A DNA stretch of 5,350 nt, taken from the NCBI GenBank assembly GCA_910587495.1, contig CAJUMT010000216.1, positions 1 through 5,350 on the forward strand, written 5' to 3'. The translations under genes and the position numbers were made by a program. The stretch comes from an uncultured Lachnospiraceae bacterium (GTDB taxonomy: Bacteria; Bacillota_A; Clostridia; Lachnospirales; Lachnospiraceae). Shown here piece after piece: positions 1 to 4,617 of the stretch. The first letter of the stretch is position 1. Every line of letters starts with the position of its first letter. Below the pieces are notes generated by a model. That model was not told the origin of the DNA. It saw nothing but the letters and a program-made list of their open reading frames with translations, and ran no database searches.

Positions 1-1277
1 CGGATCAGGCGAAGCGGGAAAACTGGCTGGATCGGGATTACAGTACACGGGAGATAGGGATTCTCGCCGGCCGGGGAGTGCAGATACGGCCAGGAGAAAA
101 AAAGACGGGATTTCAGAAGATCCTGAAATCAGAATATCCGCAGACGCCCATTGAAGTGATCCGCATCAGGGAAGGCAGGAGCAGGGAAGAACTGGATGAG
201 ATCTTCGAAAAAATGTACGGGGCGGCGCAGCCGGGAGAAACCATCTATTTTGACATCACTCATGGACTCCGCAGTATTCCCATGCAGGTTCTGACCGTCA
301 TTCACTATGCCAAAGCCCTGAAAGAGATTGAGGTAGGCGGTATCTACTATGGGGCATATGAGATCGGGGAAGACAGGGAGGACGGGCTTAGGTATGTGGA
401 TCTTCTGGACATGTCCATGTGCAGCAAGATACTGGATTGGACCAGCGCGGCAGAATCCTTTGTCAAGGGCGGCAGCAGCAACCAGATCTGGAAATTGAAG
501 GAATCCGGCAGGGATGTAAGCGAACTGGAGCGTCTGGCGTTGAAAAGCCTCCATGACCTGACCAGCTGCCTTAATACCTGCAAGGGAAAGAGCAATGTGT
601 CTTCCGAAAAGAGCATCCGGAAGGCATATGAAGATTTTCGGATGCATTATGACCAGCTGTGTGAAAGCCATACCGGCATATCGGAGGCGCCGCTTCTGCG
701 GCTGTTTGAGCGGATAGAAAACGATCTGGACGTCTTTCGGCAGCGGCTTTTCTTCCTGAAAGACGACAGGAGGATCTACCTTAGCTGCACGGCTACAGGG
801 ATGGCGGCGGTGGACTGGGCAGTCAGAAAGAATCTGCCCCAGCTTGGCTTTACGGCGCTGAAAGAGACCATTGTGACCTATATGTGTGAACGGTATCAGG
901 TTCCTGCGGAAGACCGGACGGTGAGGAATACCACTGTGTGGGATATCCTCCGCGATATGTCGGTGCAGTATGAAACTCTGGAAAAGAGAGGGAATGTTTC
1001 CATAGACCGGAAATGGTTCTGTGAACATAAACTCATGACTACGCCGTACAAAGCGGAATTGTCGCGCATGATCATGGAGATCCCGGAGGAACTGCTGTGT
1101 GTAACGGCACGGATCATGCGGTTTAGGGACGCATTGAACGACTTTGGATTTTCTGAAAATGAGACAGAGAACGACGTCCTTACCTGGAGGGAAATTCAGG
1201 AACAGCTACGGGATTTCCAGGGGACATTGAGACGGATCATGGAGGAACAGGGGGTAACTTTCGAGATTGATGAATGA
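1..1277 (+). CDS. CRISPR-associated DxTHG-motif (Csx2/TM1812-like) CARF protein, 5' partial
   Basis: The reading frame is open from the left edge (first whole codon at 3), so the gene starts upstream. The GTG at 78 lies inside the family-conserved part and is probably not the start: residues before it (AKRENWLDRD) resemble the AKxxNW segment usual ahead of the first CARF loop. Codons 249-284 encode FDITHGLRSIPM, the DxTHG signature, followed by a GIYYGAYE strand (from about 342) and a DLLDMSMCSKILDW helix, all in the family's order. In this family the Rossmann-like CARF domain binds cyclic oligoadenylate made by type III CRISPR complexes. The C-terminal ~270 residues are helical. A HEPN-like segment RDALNDFGF (1125-1151) has Asp (codon 1140-1142) where R-x4-H RNases have His, so nuclease activity is doubtful. 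The 3' end overlaps the MYG1 gene by 8 bases, implying translational coupling. Family call is firm; the HEPN alignment is my inference. Confidence 0.88.
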   Translation, partial: DQAKRENWLDRDYSTREIGILAGRGVQIRPGEKKTGFQKILKSEYPQTPIEVIRIREGRSREELDEIFEKMYGAAQPGETIYFDITHGLRSIPMQVLTVIHYAKALKEIEVGGIYYGAYEIGEDREDGLRYVDLLDMSMCSKILDWTSAAESFVKGGSSNQIWKLKESGRDVSELERLALKSLHDLTSCLNTCKGKSNVSSEKSIRKAYEDFRMHYDQLCESHTGISEAPLLRLFERIENDLDVFRQRLFFLKDDRRIYLSCTATGMAAVDWAVRKNLPQLGFTALKETIVTYMCERYQVPAEDRTVRNTTVWDILRDMSVQYETLEKRGNVSIDRKWFCEHKLMTTPYKAELSRMIMEIPEELLCVTARIMRFRDALNDFGFSENETENDVLTWREIQEQLRDFQGTLRRIMEEQGVTFEIDE

Positions 1278-2100
1278 GGGAGTAATTCCGGATAGAGCGT
1301 TCACCCATGGCGGTGTTTTTCATGCGGATGACGTGTTTTCAGCGGCGCTGCTTCGTTGCCTGAATCCTCAGATTCAGATCGAGCGGGGCATGAGAGTGCC
1401 GGAAGATTATCCGGGCTTGGTATTTGATATTGGGGGCGGTCGGTTCGACCATCATCAGGCGGATGCCAGGTGCAGGGAGGACGGAACGCCCTATGCGGCG
1501 TTCGGCCTTTTGTGGGAGGCTTTCGGAGAAAGGATCCTGTGCGGGGAAGACGCAAAGAAGTTTGACCGGGAGTTTGTCCGGCGGCTGGATGAAAGCGACA
1601 ATACAGGCGTCCCCCATGAGATTGCCGCCATGATCCATGATTTTAATCCGACCTGGCAGGAAAGCGTAGAAGAACAGGCGCGGATGTTTTCAGAGGCGGT
1701 GGATCTGGCCGTTAAAATTTTAAAAAGGCGGTTTTGCCATATGCGTGCGAACCGGGAAGCTTATGAACAGGTGCGGGCGCAGCTTAGGGAACAGCCAGGG
1801 CAGATCCTTTATTTGGAACATGCCCTTCCATGGAAGGAAGCGGTGGCCGGGACGGAAGTGTTGTATGTGATCTATCCATCGCTTCGCGGCGGCTATTCCA
1901 TACAGGCGGCGCCTGTATCTGCCAGTTCTATAGAACTTAAAAAACCATTCCCGGAGGAATGGAGAGGAAAGAAAAGGGAAGAACTGTCTGCCCTTACAGG
2001 GATACAGACCTTTGGCTTTTGCCATCAAAGCGGTTTCCTGTGCGCGGCGGATACGAAAGAAGACGCAGAAAAAGTGGCCGGGGTGGCTGTAAGGCGATAG
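1270..2100 (+). CDS. MYG1 family (UPF0160) DHH-like metal-dependent nuclease/phosphodiesterase
   Basis: Complete gene of 276 residues, near the usual bacterial MYG1 length. Residues 11-23 read FTHGGVFHADDVF and residues 51-63 read VFDIGGGRFDHHQ. These are the His/Asp metal-site motifs of the MYG1 family, related to DHH phosphoesterases. A central LDESDNTG (about residues 110-117) supplies the third conserved acidic motif, and the C-terminal half has the family's LPWKEAV, YPSLRGGYSIQAAP and FCHQSGFLCAA segments. Human MYG1 is a 3'-5' RNA exonuclease; bacterial function is little studied. The ATG at 1270 is chosen because the conserved region begins only ten codons later. A TTG directly before it (1267) is an alternative. 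A purine-rich G run at 1249-1254 is a distant Shine-Dalgarno, so reinitiation after the overlapping upstream gene is likely. Whether it acts on RNA or cyclic oligoadenylate together with the CARF protein is speculation. Confidence 0.92.
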   Translation: MNEGVIPDRAFTHGGVFHADDVFSAALLRCLNPQIQIERGMRVPEDYPGLVFDIGGGRFDHHQADARCREDGTPYAAFGLLWEAFGERILCGEDAKKFDREFVRRLDESDNTGVPHEIAAMIHDFNPTWQESVEEQARMFSEAVDLAVKILKRRFCHMRANREAYEQVRAQLREQPGQILYLEHALPWKEAVAGTEVLYVIYPSLRGGYSIQAAPVSASSIELKKPFPEEWRGKKREELSALTGIQTFGFCHQSGFLCAADTKEDAEKVAGVAVRR

Positions 2101-2148
2101 TGAGGAGCAGCATTACCTTTAATTCAGTTTTTTATATTTGAAGAGATG

Positions 2149-2191
2149 AAAAAAGACTATGGATCAAACTTATATCCAATAGTCTTTTTTT
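2149..2191. terminator. Rho-independent terminator after the CARF-MYG1 unit, possibly bidirectional
   Basis: AAAAAAGACTATGGA (2149-2163) pairs with TCC-A-ATAGTCTTTTTT (2175-2190), with one bulged A at 2178 and an 11-base loop, and ends in a run of seven T. It sits 48 bases after the MYG1 stop codon. The matching A run on the 5' side could let it stop minus-strand transcription too. Confidence 0.88.
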
Positions 2192-2220
2192 GTAACGAAA
2201 TCTTTATTTTTCCGATATAA
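2191..2220 (+). promoter_or_regulatory. ECF-type promoter candidate ahead of the sigma gene
   Basis: TGTAACG (2191-2197), containing the AAC core usual in ECF sigma -35 elements, is followed after 15 bases by CGATATAA (2213-2220). It lies about 30 bases before the sigma start and directly after the terminator, the place for an autoregulated ECF promoter. No vegetative -35/-10 pair is better here. Recognition by this gene's own ancestral sigma is inferred from position only. Confidence 0.45.
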
Positions 2221-2249
2221 GTAGAAAGAGAAAAAAGGAGGGGGATTAT

Positions 2250-3119
2250 GTGGACGTTATTGAAAAAGCCTATACACAGCATGCACGGGATGTATATCGG
2301 TATTTGTTCAGCTTGTCTCATGACGAAGATCTGGCGGAAGAACTGACACAGGAAACTTTTCTGCGCGCCATGAAAACAGTTAAGAATTATGACGGGAGCT
2401 GCAAACTGTCCGTATGGCTTTGCCAAATAGGCAAACACCTTTGGTATCAATGGCTGGAAAAACATGCGAAATATAAGACGGTTGAGCTTACGAATGAAAT
2501 ACCGAATGAATTATCTTCTGAAAAACATGTCCTGCTGCGTATGGAAAAAGCAGCCCTTTATAAAGCGATTCATTCGCTCCCGGAACCCATGCGGGAGGTA
2601 GTACATATGCGTCTGACCGGTGAATTTTCATTTGATGAAAACCGTATGCTGCTGATGCCGGTGCAGGCCGTGCTTACAACTGACGACTATGATGACAGCA
2701 TTACATTAAGCGATCTGGATCATGCGGATTTTGAAACCTCAAAGGCAGTCATATCCGGAAATTATGACACGCTGGATTTGCTACAGTTTACTTATCGGGG
2801 AATTAACCATGCAGGTTTTACTTCCTGCAGCAGAACCATCAGCCGTAACGGAGAAAAGATCAGAGTTGTCTTTTTCTGTTATTATAAAACATTGTGGGAC
2901 ATTGTATTGCATGGAGATTTGGCAGGTTACAGCGAAAGCGGCTCTGCTTTCGGGGATGTCTATGAAGACAGCATGCAAAAGGATCATACATATATACCAG
3001 GTATGAAAGAAATCTATTATCTTCCGATTAGAAACCTGCATAAAATCAGCGATTTTTCCGGCGAGGAATTTGATGCACTAAGAGATAAGGCCGAATTAAT
3101 TTGGAAGGGGATTATTTGA
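2250..3119 (+). CDS. Truncated ECF sigma factor fused in frame to an anti-sigma-like tail (probable deletion chimera)
   Basis: The start is GTG at 2250, behind a strong AAGGAGGGGG (2235-2244); the overlapping ATG at 2248 is in another frame and stops early. Residues 1-128 are a sigma-70-family ECF factor: region 2 (DVYRYLFSLSHDEDLAEELTQETFLRAM, then a W-L helix) and the start of region 4 (LPEPMREVVHMRLTGEFSF). At about 2634 the normal continuation (the REIG...-type helix-turn-helix that reads the -35 box) is absent. Instead about 161 residues follow that resemble the sensor tail of Clostridia zf-HC2 anti-sigma proteins, including IYYLPIRNLHKISDF near the end. No zinc finger and no membrane helix remain. 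The simplest reading is an in-frame deletion removing the sigma 3' end and the anti-sigma 5' end. It should be unable to direct promoter recognition normally. The sigma half is certain; assignment of the tail is moderate. Confidence 0.8.
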   Translation: MDVIEKAYTQHARDVYRYLFSLSHDEDLAEELTQETFLRAMKTVKNYDGSCKLSVWLCQIGKHLWYQWLEKHAKYKTVELTNEIPNELSSEKHVLLRMEKAALYKAIHSLPEPMREVVHMRLTGEFSFDENRMLLMPVQAVLTTDDYDDSITLSDLDHADFETSKAVISGNYDTLDLLQFTYRGINHAGFTSCSRTISRNGEKIRVVFFCYYKTLWDIVLHGDLAGYSESGSAFGDVYEDSMQKDHTYIPGMKEIYYLPIRNLHKISDFSGEEFDALRDKAELIWKGII

Positions 3120-3138
3120 AAACAAAATAACAATCCCC
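3107..3138. repeat. Inverted repeat spanning the end of the sigma fusion gene
   Basis: GGGGATT (3107-3113) pairs with AATCCCC (3132-3138), and the stem can be extended inward by ATTT/AAAT with mismatches. It spans the stop codon of the fusion gene. There is no T run on either side, so it is not a standard terminator; it could act as an mRNA 3'-end hairpin. Confidence 0.35.
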
Positions 3139-3662
3139 CAATGGCAGTGCCGAAATAGAATCCAGTTTTAAGATTACGGCTGTTAAAAAAGCTATATGTG
3201 CTATCTGTTTTGCTGACACCGGTTTGCGTGGCTAAATGCTCAAGGGAACAATAATTGAAATACTTCGTTTTATTGTCCACATATGACTCCATCGCCACGC
3301 TTTGCCAGCCAAAATCATCTTTAACAGGTTTATATTCTCTATATTCCCATTTAATGAACGAGCAGGGGCACAACTGCCTTTTGCGGCATGATTGGCATAT
3401 CATATCACAGGAGGTTTTTGCAGTCACTTGTGATGGCGGGACGATTGAGCAGTATAAGATGCATTTCAGGATACTGTTCGACGATGATGTACTGTACGGT
3501 AGACAGGGGGAAGGTAAAAGCCGAACATAAGACATACCTGGCATCATAGGGATTAAGAAAATTTATTTCTGGATACATCCGGCGAAAGTCGGGTGTTTTT
3601 GGCGTTTCTGAAATGCGTTGTGCTGAAAATTCTGGTAGGTATATTGCAAAGCTTATCTGCAT
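3120..3662 (-). pseudogene. Frameshifted remnant of an unrecognised Cys-rich protein
   Basis: Two minus-strand frames look protein-like in succession. From ATG at 3662 to a stop at 3405 the frame gives an 85-residue piece (MQISFAIYLPEF, MYPEINFLNPYDARYVLC, LILLNRPAITSDC). From about 3430 another frame takes over with CDMICQSCRKRQLCPC, a Zn-ribbon-like cysteine cluster. It continues with WEYREYKPVKDDFGWQ, an AMESYVDNKTKYFNY segment and a possible helix-turn-helix, LEHLATQTGVS. It then runs without a stop into the antisense of the sigma fusion gene, so its true 3' end is lost near 3120. No ribosome site precedes the ATG, and the toxin-antitoxin module begins immediately upstream. The pattern suits a decayed transposon-associated or DUF-type protein with zinc and HTH parts, but I cannot name the family. 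A frameshift near 3400-3430 is the main lesion. Confidence 0.4.
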
Positions 3663-3672
3663 ATGCTATAAT
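3644..3672 (+). promoter_or_regulatory. Vegetative promoter of the putative antitoxin RNA
   Basis: TTGCAA (3644-3649), 17 bases, then a perfect extended -10 TGCTATAAT (TATAAT at 3667-3672). Predicted start near 3679. No plus-strand gene follows; the transcript would reach the shared terminator at 3722-3758 and converge on the toxin gene. Confidence 0.8.
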
Positions 3673-3683
3673 ACCAATAGGCA

Positions 3684-3711
3684 AAAGGATTGGAGCATTC
3701 ATGTGATGCAC
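3684..3711 (+). repeat. Direct repeat copy A (antitoxin side)
   Basis: Partner of copy B at 3872-3901. Alignment: 11 identical bases, a 2-versus-4 base interruption, then 14 of 15 identical. Copy A forms the 5' end of the predicted small RNA. Such repeats let an RNA encoded beside, rather than opposite, the toxin start region base-pair with it. Confidence 0.85.
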
Positions 3712-3721
3712 AAAAAGGAAC

Positions 3722-3758
3722 GAACCCCCGGAAGCACTCGCAATACTTCCGGGGGTTC
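3722..3758. terminator. Shared bidirectional terminator of the toxin mRNA and antitoxin RNA
   Basis: GAACCCCCGGAAG (3722-3734) and CTTCCGGGGGTTC (3746-3758) form a perfect 13-bp stem with an 11-base loop. The plus strand continues TCCTTCTTTT; the minus strand continues GTTCCTTTTTG. Both tails are T-rich, so both converging transcripts can end here and overlap by about 60 bases. Confidence 0.85.
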
Positions 3759-3802
3759 TCCTTCTTTTACGGAGAAGTTAACCGTTTGGGCTTGATTACC
3801 GA

Positions 3803-3892
3803 CTATTCATCATCTCCGTCAAGCCACTTGCACAGGTAGTAGGCAACTACACCGGCCAATACGGAGAGAATAAAGGATTGGAAGAAATTCAT
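3803..3892 (-). CDS. Small hydrophobic peptide, putative type I toxin (29 aa)
   Basis: The ORF starts at ATG 3892 and stops at 3803. The Shine-Dalgarno AGGAAGGGGG (minus strand 3910-3901) ends 8 bases before it. The peptide begins MNFFQSFILSVLAGVVAYYL, a single membrane-spanning helix of about 18 residues, and ends CKWLDGDDE: a Trp at the interface and a short acidic tail. This is the build of Fst/Ldr-like and other Firmicutes type I toxins, which insert in the cytoplasmic membrane. I believe similar ~30-residue KWLDGDD peptides occur in gut Clostridia, but this is recollection, not a search. It has its own promoter (3940-3968), a 5' stem-loop and a bidirectional terminator, and a convergent RNA carries the complement of its start region. 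An upstream ATG at 3897 is out of frame and stops after two codons. GGAAG in the ribosome site can pair with CTTCC inside codons 3-5, which could mask the start. Toxicity is inferred from architecture. Confidence 0.8.
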   Translation of the reverse strand: MNFFQSFILSVLAGVVAYYLCKWLDGDDE

Positions 3893-3901
3893 GTCATGCA
3901 C
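3872..3901 (+). repeat. Direct repeat copy B (across the toxin start codon)
   Basis: Plus-strand copy matching 3684-3711. On the toxin mRNA it covers the spacer after the Shine-Dalgarno, the start codon and the first seven codons, so pairing with the small RNA would block translation initiation. Confidence 0.85.
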
Positions 3902-3933
3902 CCCCTTCCTGTTACCAGTATCGGGGCGGTAAC
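3901..3933 (-). promoter_or_regulatory. Toxin mRNA 5' stem-loop and ribosome binding site
   Basis: On the minus strand, GTTACC (3933-3928) pairs with GGTAAC (3916-3911) around an 11-base loop, right at the predicted 5' end. AGGAAGGGGG (3910-3901) follows at once. Type I toxin mRNAs often carry such a 5' helix for stability and to limit ribosome access. The pairing is seen; its role is inferred. Confidence 0.6.
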
Positions 3934-3939
3934 GGGATA

Positions 3940-3968
3940 ATTATATCATGGTGGTATTACAGGAACAA
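3940..3968 (-). promoter_or_regulatory. Toxin promoter
   Basis: On the minus strand, TTGTTC (3968-3963), a 17-base spacer ending in TGA, then TATAAT (3945-3940): a weak -35 with a perfect extended -10 (TGATATAAT). Predicted start near 3933, giving a toxin mRNA of about 220 nt ending after the shared terminator. The stronger -35 belongs to the antitoxin promoter, as expected if the antitoxin is made in excess. Confidence 0.7.
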
Positions 3969-4016
3969 GTAATTGAAGTAAAAAGTAGTATCTGTTAATA
4001 AAATGGAAATATTTCT

Positions 4017-4072
4017 AATCCAAAGTTTTTGCCTGCATTGCGGGGAATTGCATGCAGGCAAATCCTTGGATT
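4017..4072. repeat. Long imperfect hairpin in the intergenic region
   Basis: AATCCAA (4017-4023) pairs with TTGGATT (4066-4072), and TTTGCCTGCAT (4028-4038) with ATGCAGGCAAA (4052-4062), for 18 base pairs with an internal loop and a 13-base G-rich apical loop. It has no strong T tail on either strand, so a terminator role is weak; a structured RNA or mobile-element end is possible. Confidence 0.6.
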
Positions 4073-4085
4073 GTAGCCGTACAGG
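4066..4085 (+). repeat. 20-base direct repeat, copy 1
   Basis: TTGGATTGTAGCCGTACAGG matches copy 2 at 4327-4346 at 18 of 20 positions; both differences are T-to-C transitions. The first seven bases are also one arm of the long hairpin. The two copies bracket about 240 bases holding the candidate promoters and the CodY-like operator. Confidence 0.75.
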
Positions 4086-4127
4086 TGGGAATATTGCAAA
4101 AAATATCGAGAGATATGGAAAATGTTC

Positions 4128-4156
4128 TTGCGCTTTTGCGCAATATGTTATAGAAT
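4128..4156 (+). promoter_or_regulatory. Candidate promoter overlapped by an inverted repeat
   Basis: TTGCGC (4128-4133), 17 bases, TAGAAT (4151-4156). The -35 begins a perfect inverted repeat TTGCGC-TTTT-GCGCAA (4128-4143), a possible operator. A second small inverted repeat ATATC-GAGA-GATAT lies upstream (4103-4116). The downstream ORF (ATG 4173) has only four codons, so the product, if any, would be an RNA. Confidence 0.35.
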
Positions 4157-4203
4157 AAAAACAGGCGTAAATATGAACAAATTGTAAACATGCACGTTTT
4201 TGT

Positions 4204-4232
4204 TTGAAAAAGCCTAATTATCAGAATATTCT
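4204..4232 (+). promoter_or_regulatory. Candidate promoter covered by the CodY-like palindrome
   Basis: TTGAAA (4204-4209, 5 of 6), 17 bases, TATTCT (4227-4232, 4 of 6). The -10 lies inside the palindrome 4216-4239, the position expected for direct repression. No gene follows closely; a transcript would run to the terminator at 4347-4396. Confidence 0.3.
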
Positions 4233-4239
4233 GATAATT
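4216..4239. promoter_or_regulatory. Perfect 24-bp palindrome, likely overlapping CodY operator
   Basis: The half-site AATTATCAGAAT is followed immediately by its exact reverse complement. Read as the CodY consensus AATTTTCWGAAAATT, bases 4216-4230 match 13 of 15 and bases 4225-4239 match 13 of 15, the two boxes overlapping by six bases. Overlapping by six bases is a known layout of strong CodY operators in Bacillus. CodY represses when GTP and branched-chain amino acids are plentiful. What it would regulate here is unclear. Confidence 0.55.
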
Positions 4240-4326
4240 GCCCCCTGAAAGCAGGTCTGGAAACCATTGATTTTAGCTGGTTTTTTAAGGGATACCGTAG
4301 AAATGGGATAAGCCCGCTATAGGGCA

Positions 4327-4346
4327 TTGGATTGCAGCCGCACAGG
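4327..4346 (+). repeat. 20-base direct repeat, copy 2
   Basis: TTGGATTGCAGCCGCACAGG, 18 of 20 identical to 4066-4085. Here it runs straight into the terminator hairpin and lacks the partner arm that copy 1 has, so it is not simply a second hairpin. Confidence 0.75.
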
Positions 4347-4396
4347 CAAAAAAACAGGGGATTCTATCTTTTATTTTGATAGACCCCTGTTTTTGC
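4347..4396. terminator. Bidirectional terminator-like hairpin
   Basis: CAAAAAAACAGGGG (4347-4360) pairs with CCCCTGTTTTTG (4384-4395), and within it TCTATC (4363-4368) pairs with GATAGA (4378-4383) around an A/T loop. T runs (plus strand) and A runs (T on the minus strand) suit termination in both directions. It is the only transcription stop on the plus strand between the CodY-like site and the IS element. Confidence 0.75.
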
Positions 4397-4398
4397 TT

Positions 4399-4509
4399 AT
4401 GAGTATAAGTTATTTACGAAAGATTCTGTATATCGTTATGGAAAAGGTAAGGAAACACGAAGGCCATAAAAATTTTGAGCAGATGACAGAGTCTTATATG
4501 CAAGAATGA
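4399..4509 (+). CDS. Small ORF of 36 codons, doubtful
   Basis: ATG at 4399 to TGA at 4509; a shorter version starts at 4438. It ends with a charged KVRKHEGHKNFEQMTESY segment that looks mildly protein-like. No Shine-Dalgarno precedes the first ATG, which sits at the foot of the terminator. It may be the surviving 3' end of an older gene beside the IS insertion, or chance. I do not recognise it. Confidence 0.15.
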   Translation: MSISYLRKILYIVMEKVRKHEGHKNFEQMTESYMQE

Positions 4510-4544
4510 TTTATTGGTTCCATAGAATGTAAATTTCGCTTAAA

Positions 4545-4574
4545 CGGAACGACCGTTCCGCTCCCGCGGAGCGG
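4545..4574. repeat. Two overlapping palindromes inside the IS end
   Basis: CGGAACG (4545-4551) pairs with CGTTCCG (4554-4560), and CCGCTCC (4558-4564) pairs with GGAGCGG (4568-4574). They share three bases and so are mutually exclusive hairpins. Lying 40-70 bases after the istB stop, they could end or shield the istB transcript; there is no long T run. Confidence 0.6.
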
Positions 4575-4617
4575 CCATTTCGTTTTAAACGGAGTATTCT
4601 TCCAAATTAACAAAAGC

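Larger units (their letters stand above)
3679..3768 (+). ncRNA. Putative type I antitoxin RNA (about 90 nt)
   Basis: The RNA is defined by the strong promoter at 3644-3672 and the terminator hairpin at 3722-3758 with its pyrimidine tail TCCTTCTTTT (3759-3768). Its first ~33 bases (3684-3711) repeat the plus-strand sequence across the toxin start codon (3872-3901): AAAGGATTGGA is identical, then GC replaces AGAA, then ATTCATGTGATGCAC differs by one base. Being identical to the strand opposite the toxin mRNA, this part can pair with the mRNA just downstream of its ribosome site. Its 3' part is directly antisense to the toxin mRNA's 3' end through the common terminator. This two-contact layout is that of RNA II of the enterococcal par (Fst) locus. 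No protein role is likely. Confidence 0.72.

Noticed and set aside
129..1028. Long minus-strand ORF of 299 codons
   Set aside because: It lies fully opposite the CARF gene, whose frame carries recognisable family motifs; the antisense product has no family features and no ribosome site.
1301..2028. Minus-strand and alternative plus-strand ORFs inside the MYG1 gene
   Set aside because: Shadows of a G+C-rich coding frame with clear MYG1 motifs.
3255..3530. Plus-strand ORF of 91 codons
   Set aside because: It has no ribosome site or promoter and overlaps the more protein-like minus-strand remnant; its sequence shows no domain.
3613..3795. Plus-strand ORF of 60 codons across the toxin-antitoxin terminator
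   Set aside because: It starts upstream of the antitoxin promoter and runs through the 13-bp terminator stem; the region is better explained as a small RNA.
4211..4245. The 24-bp palindrome as a terminator
   Set aside because: It has no loop, is almost wholly A/T and has no T tail on the plus strand; the minus strand has only AGGCTTTTT some bases on. The CodY-box match explains it better.
3684..4346. Repeats as a CRISPR array
   Set aside because: Only pairs of unlike repeats (28-30 and 20 bases) with unequal spacing; no periodic repeat-spacer pattern, despite the CRISPR-associated gene in the window.
4327..4398. TTG-started extension of the small ORF at 4399
   Set aside because: It would translate the 20-base repeat and the whole terminator hairpin; no ribosome site.
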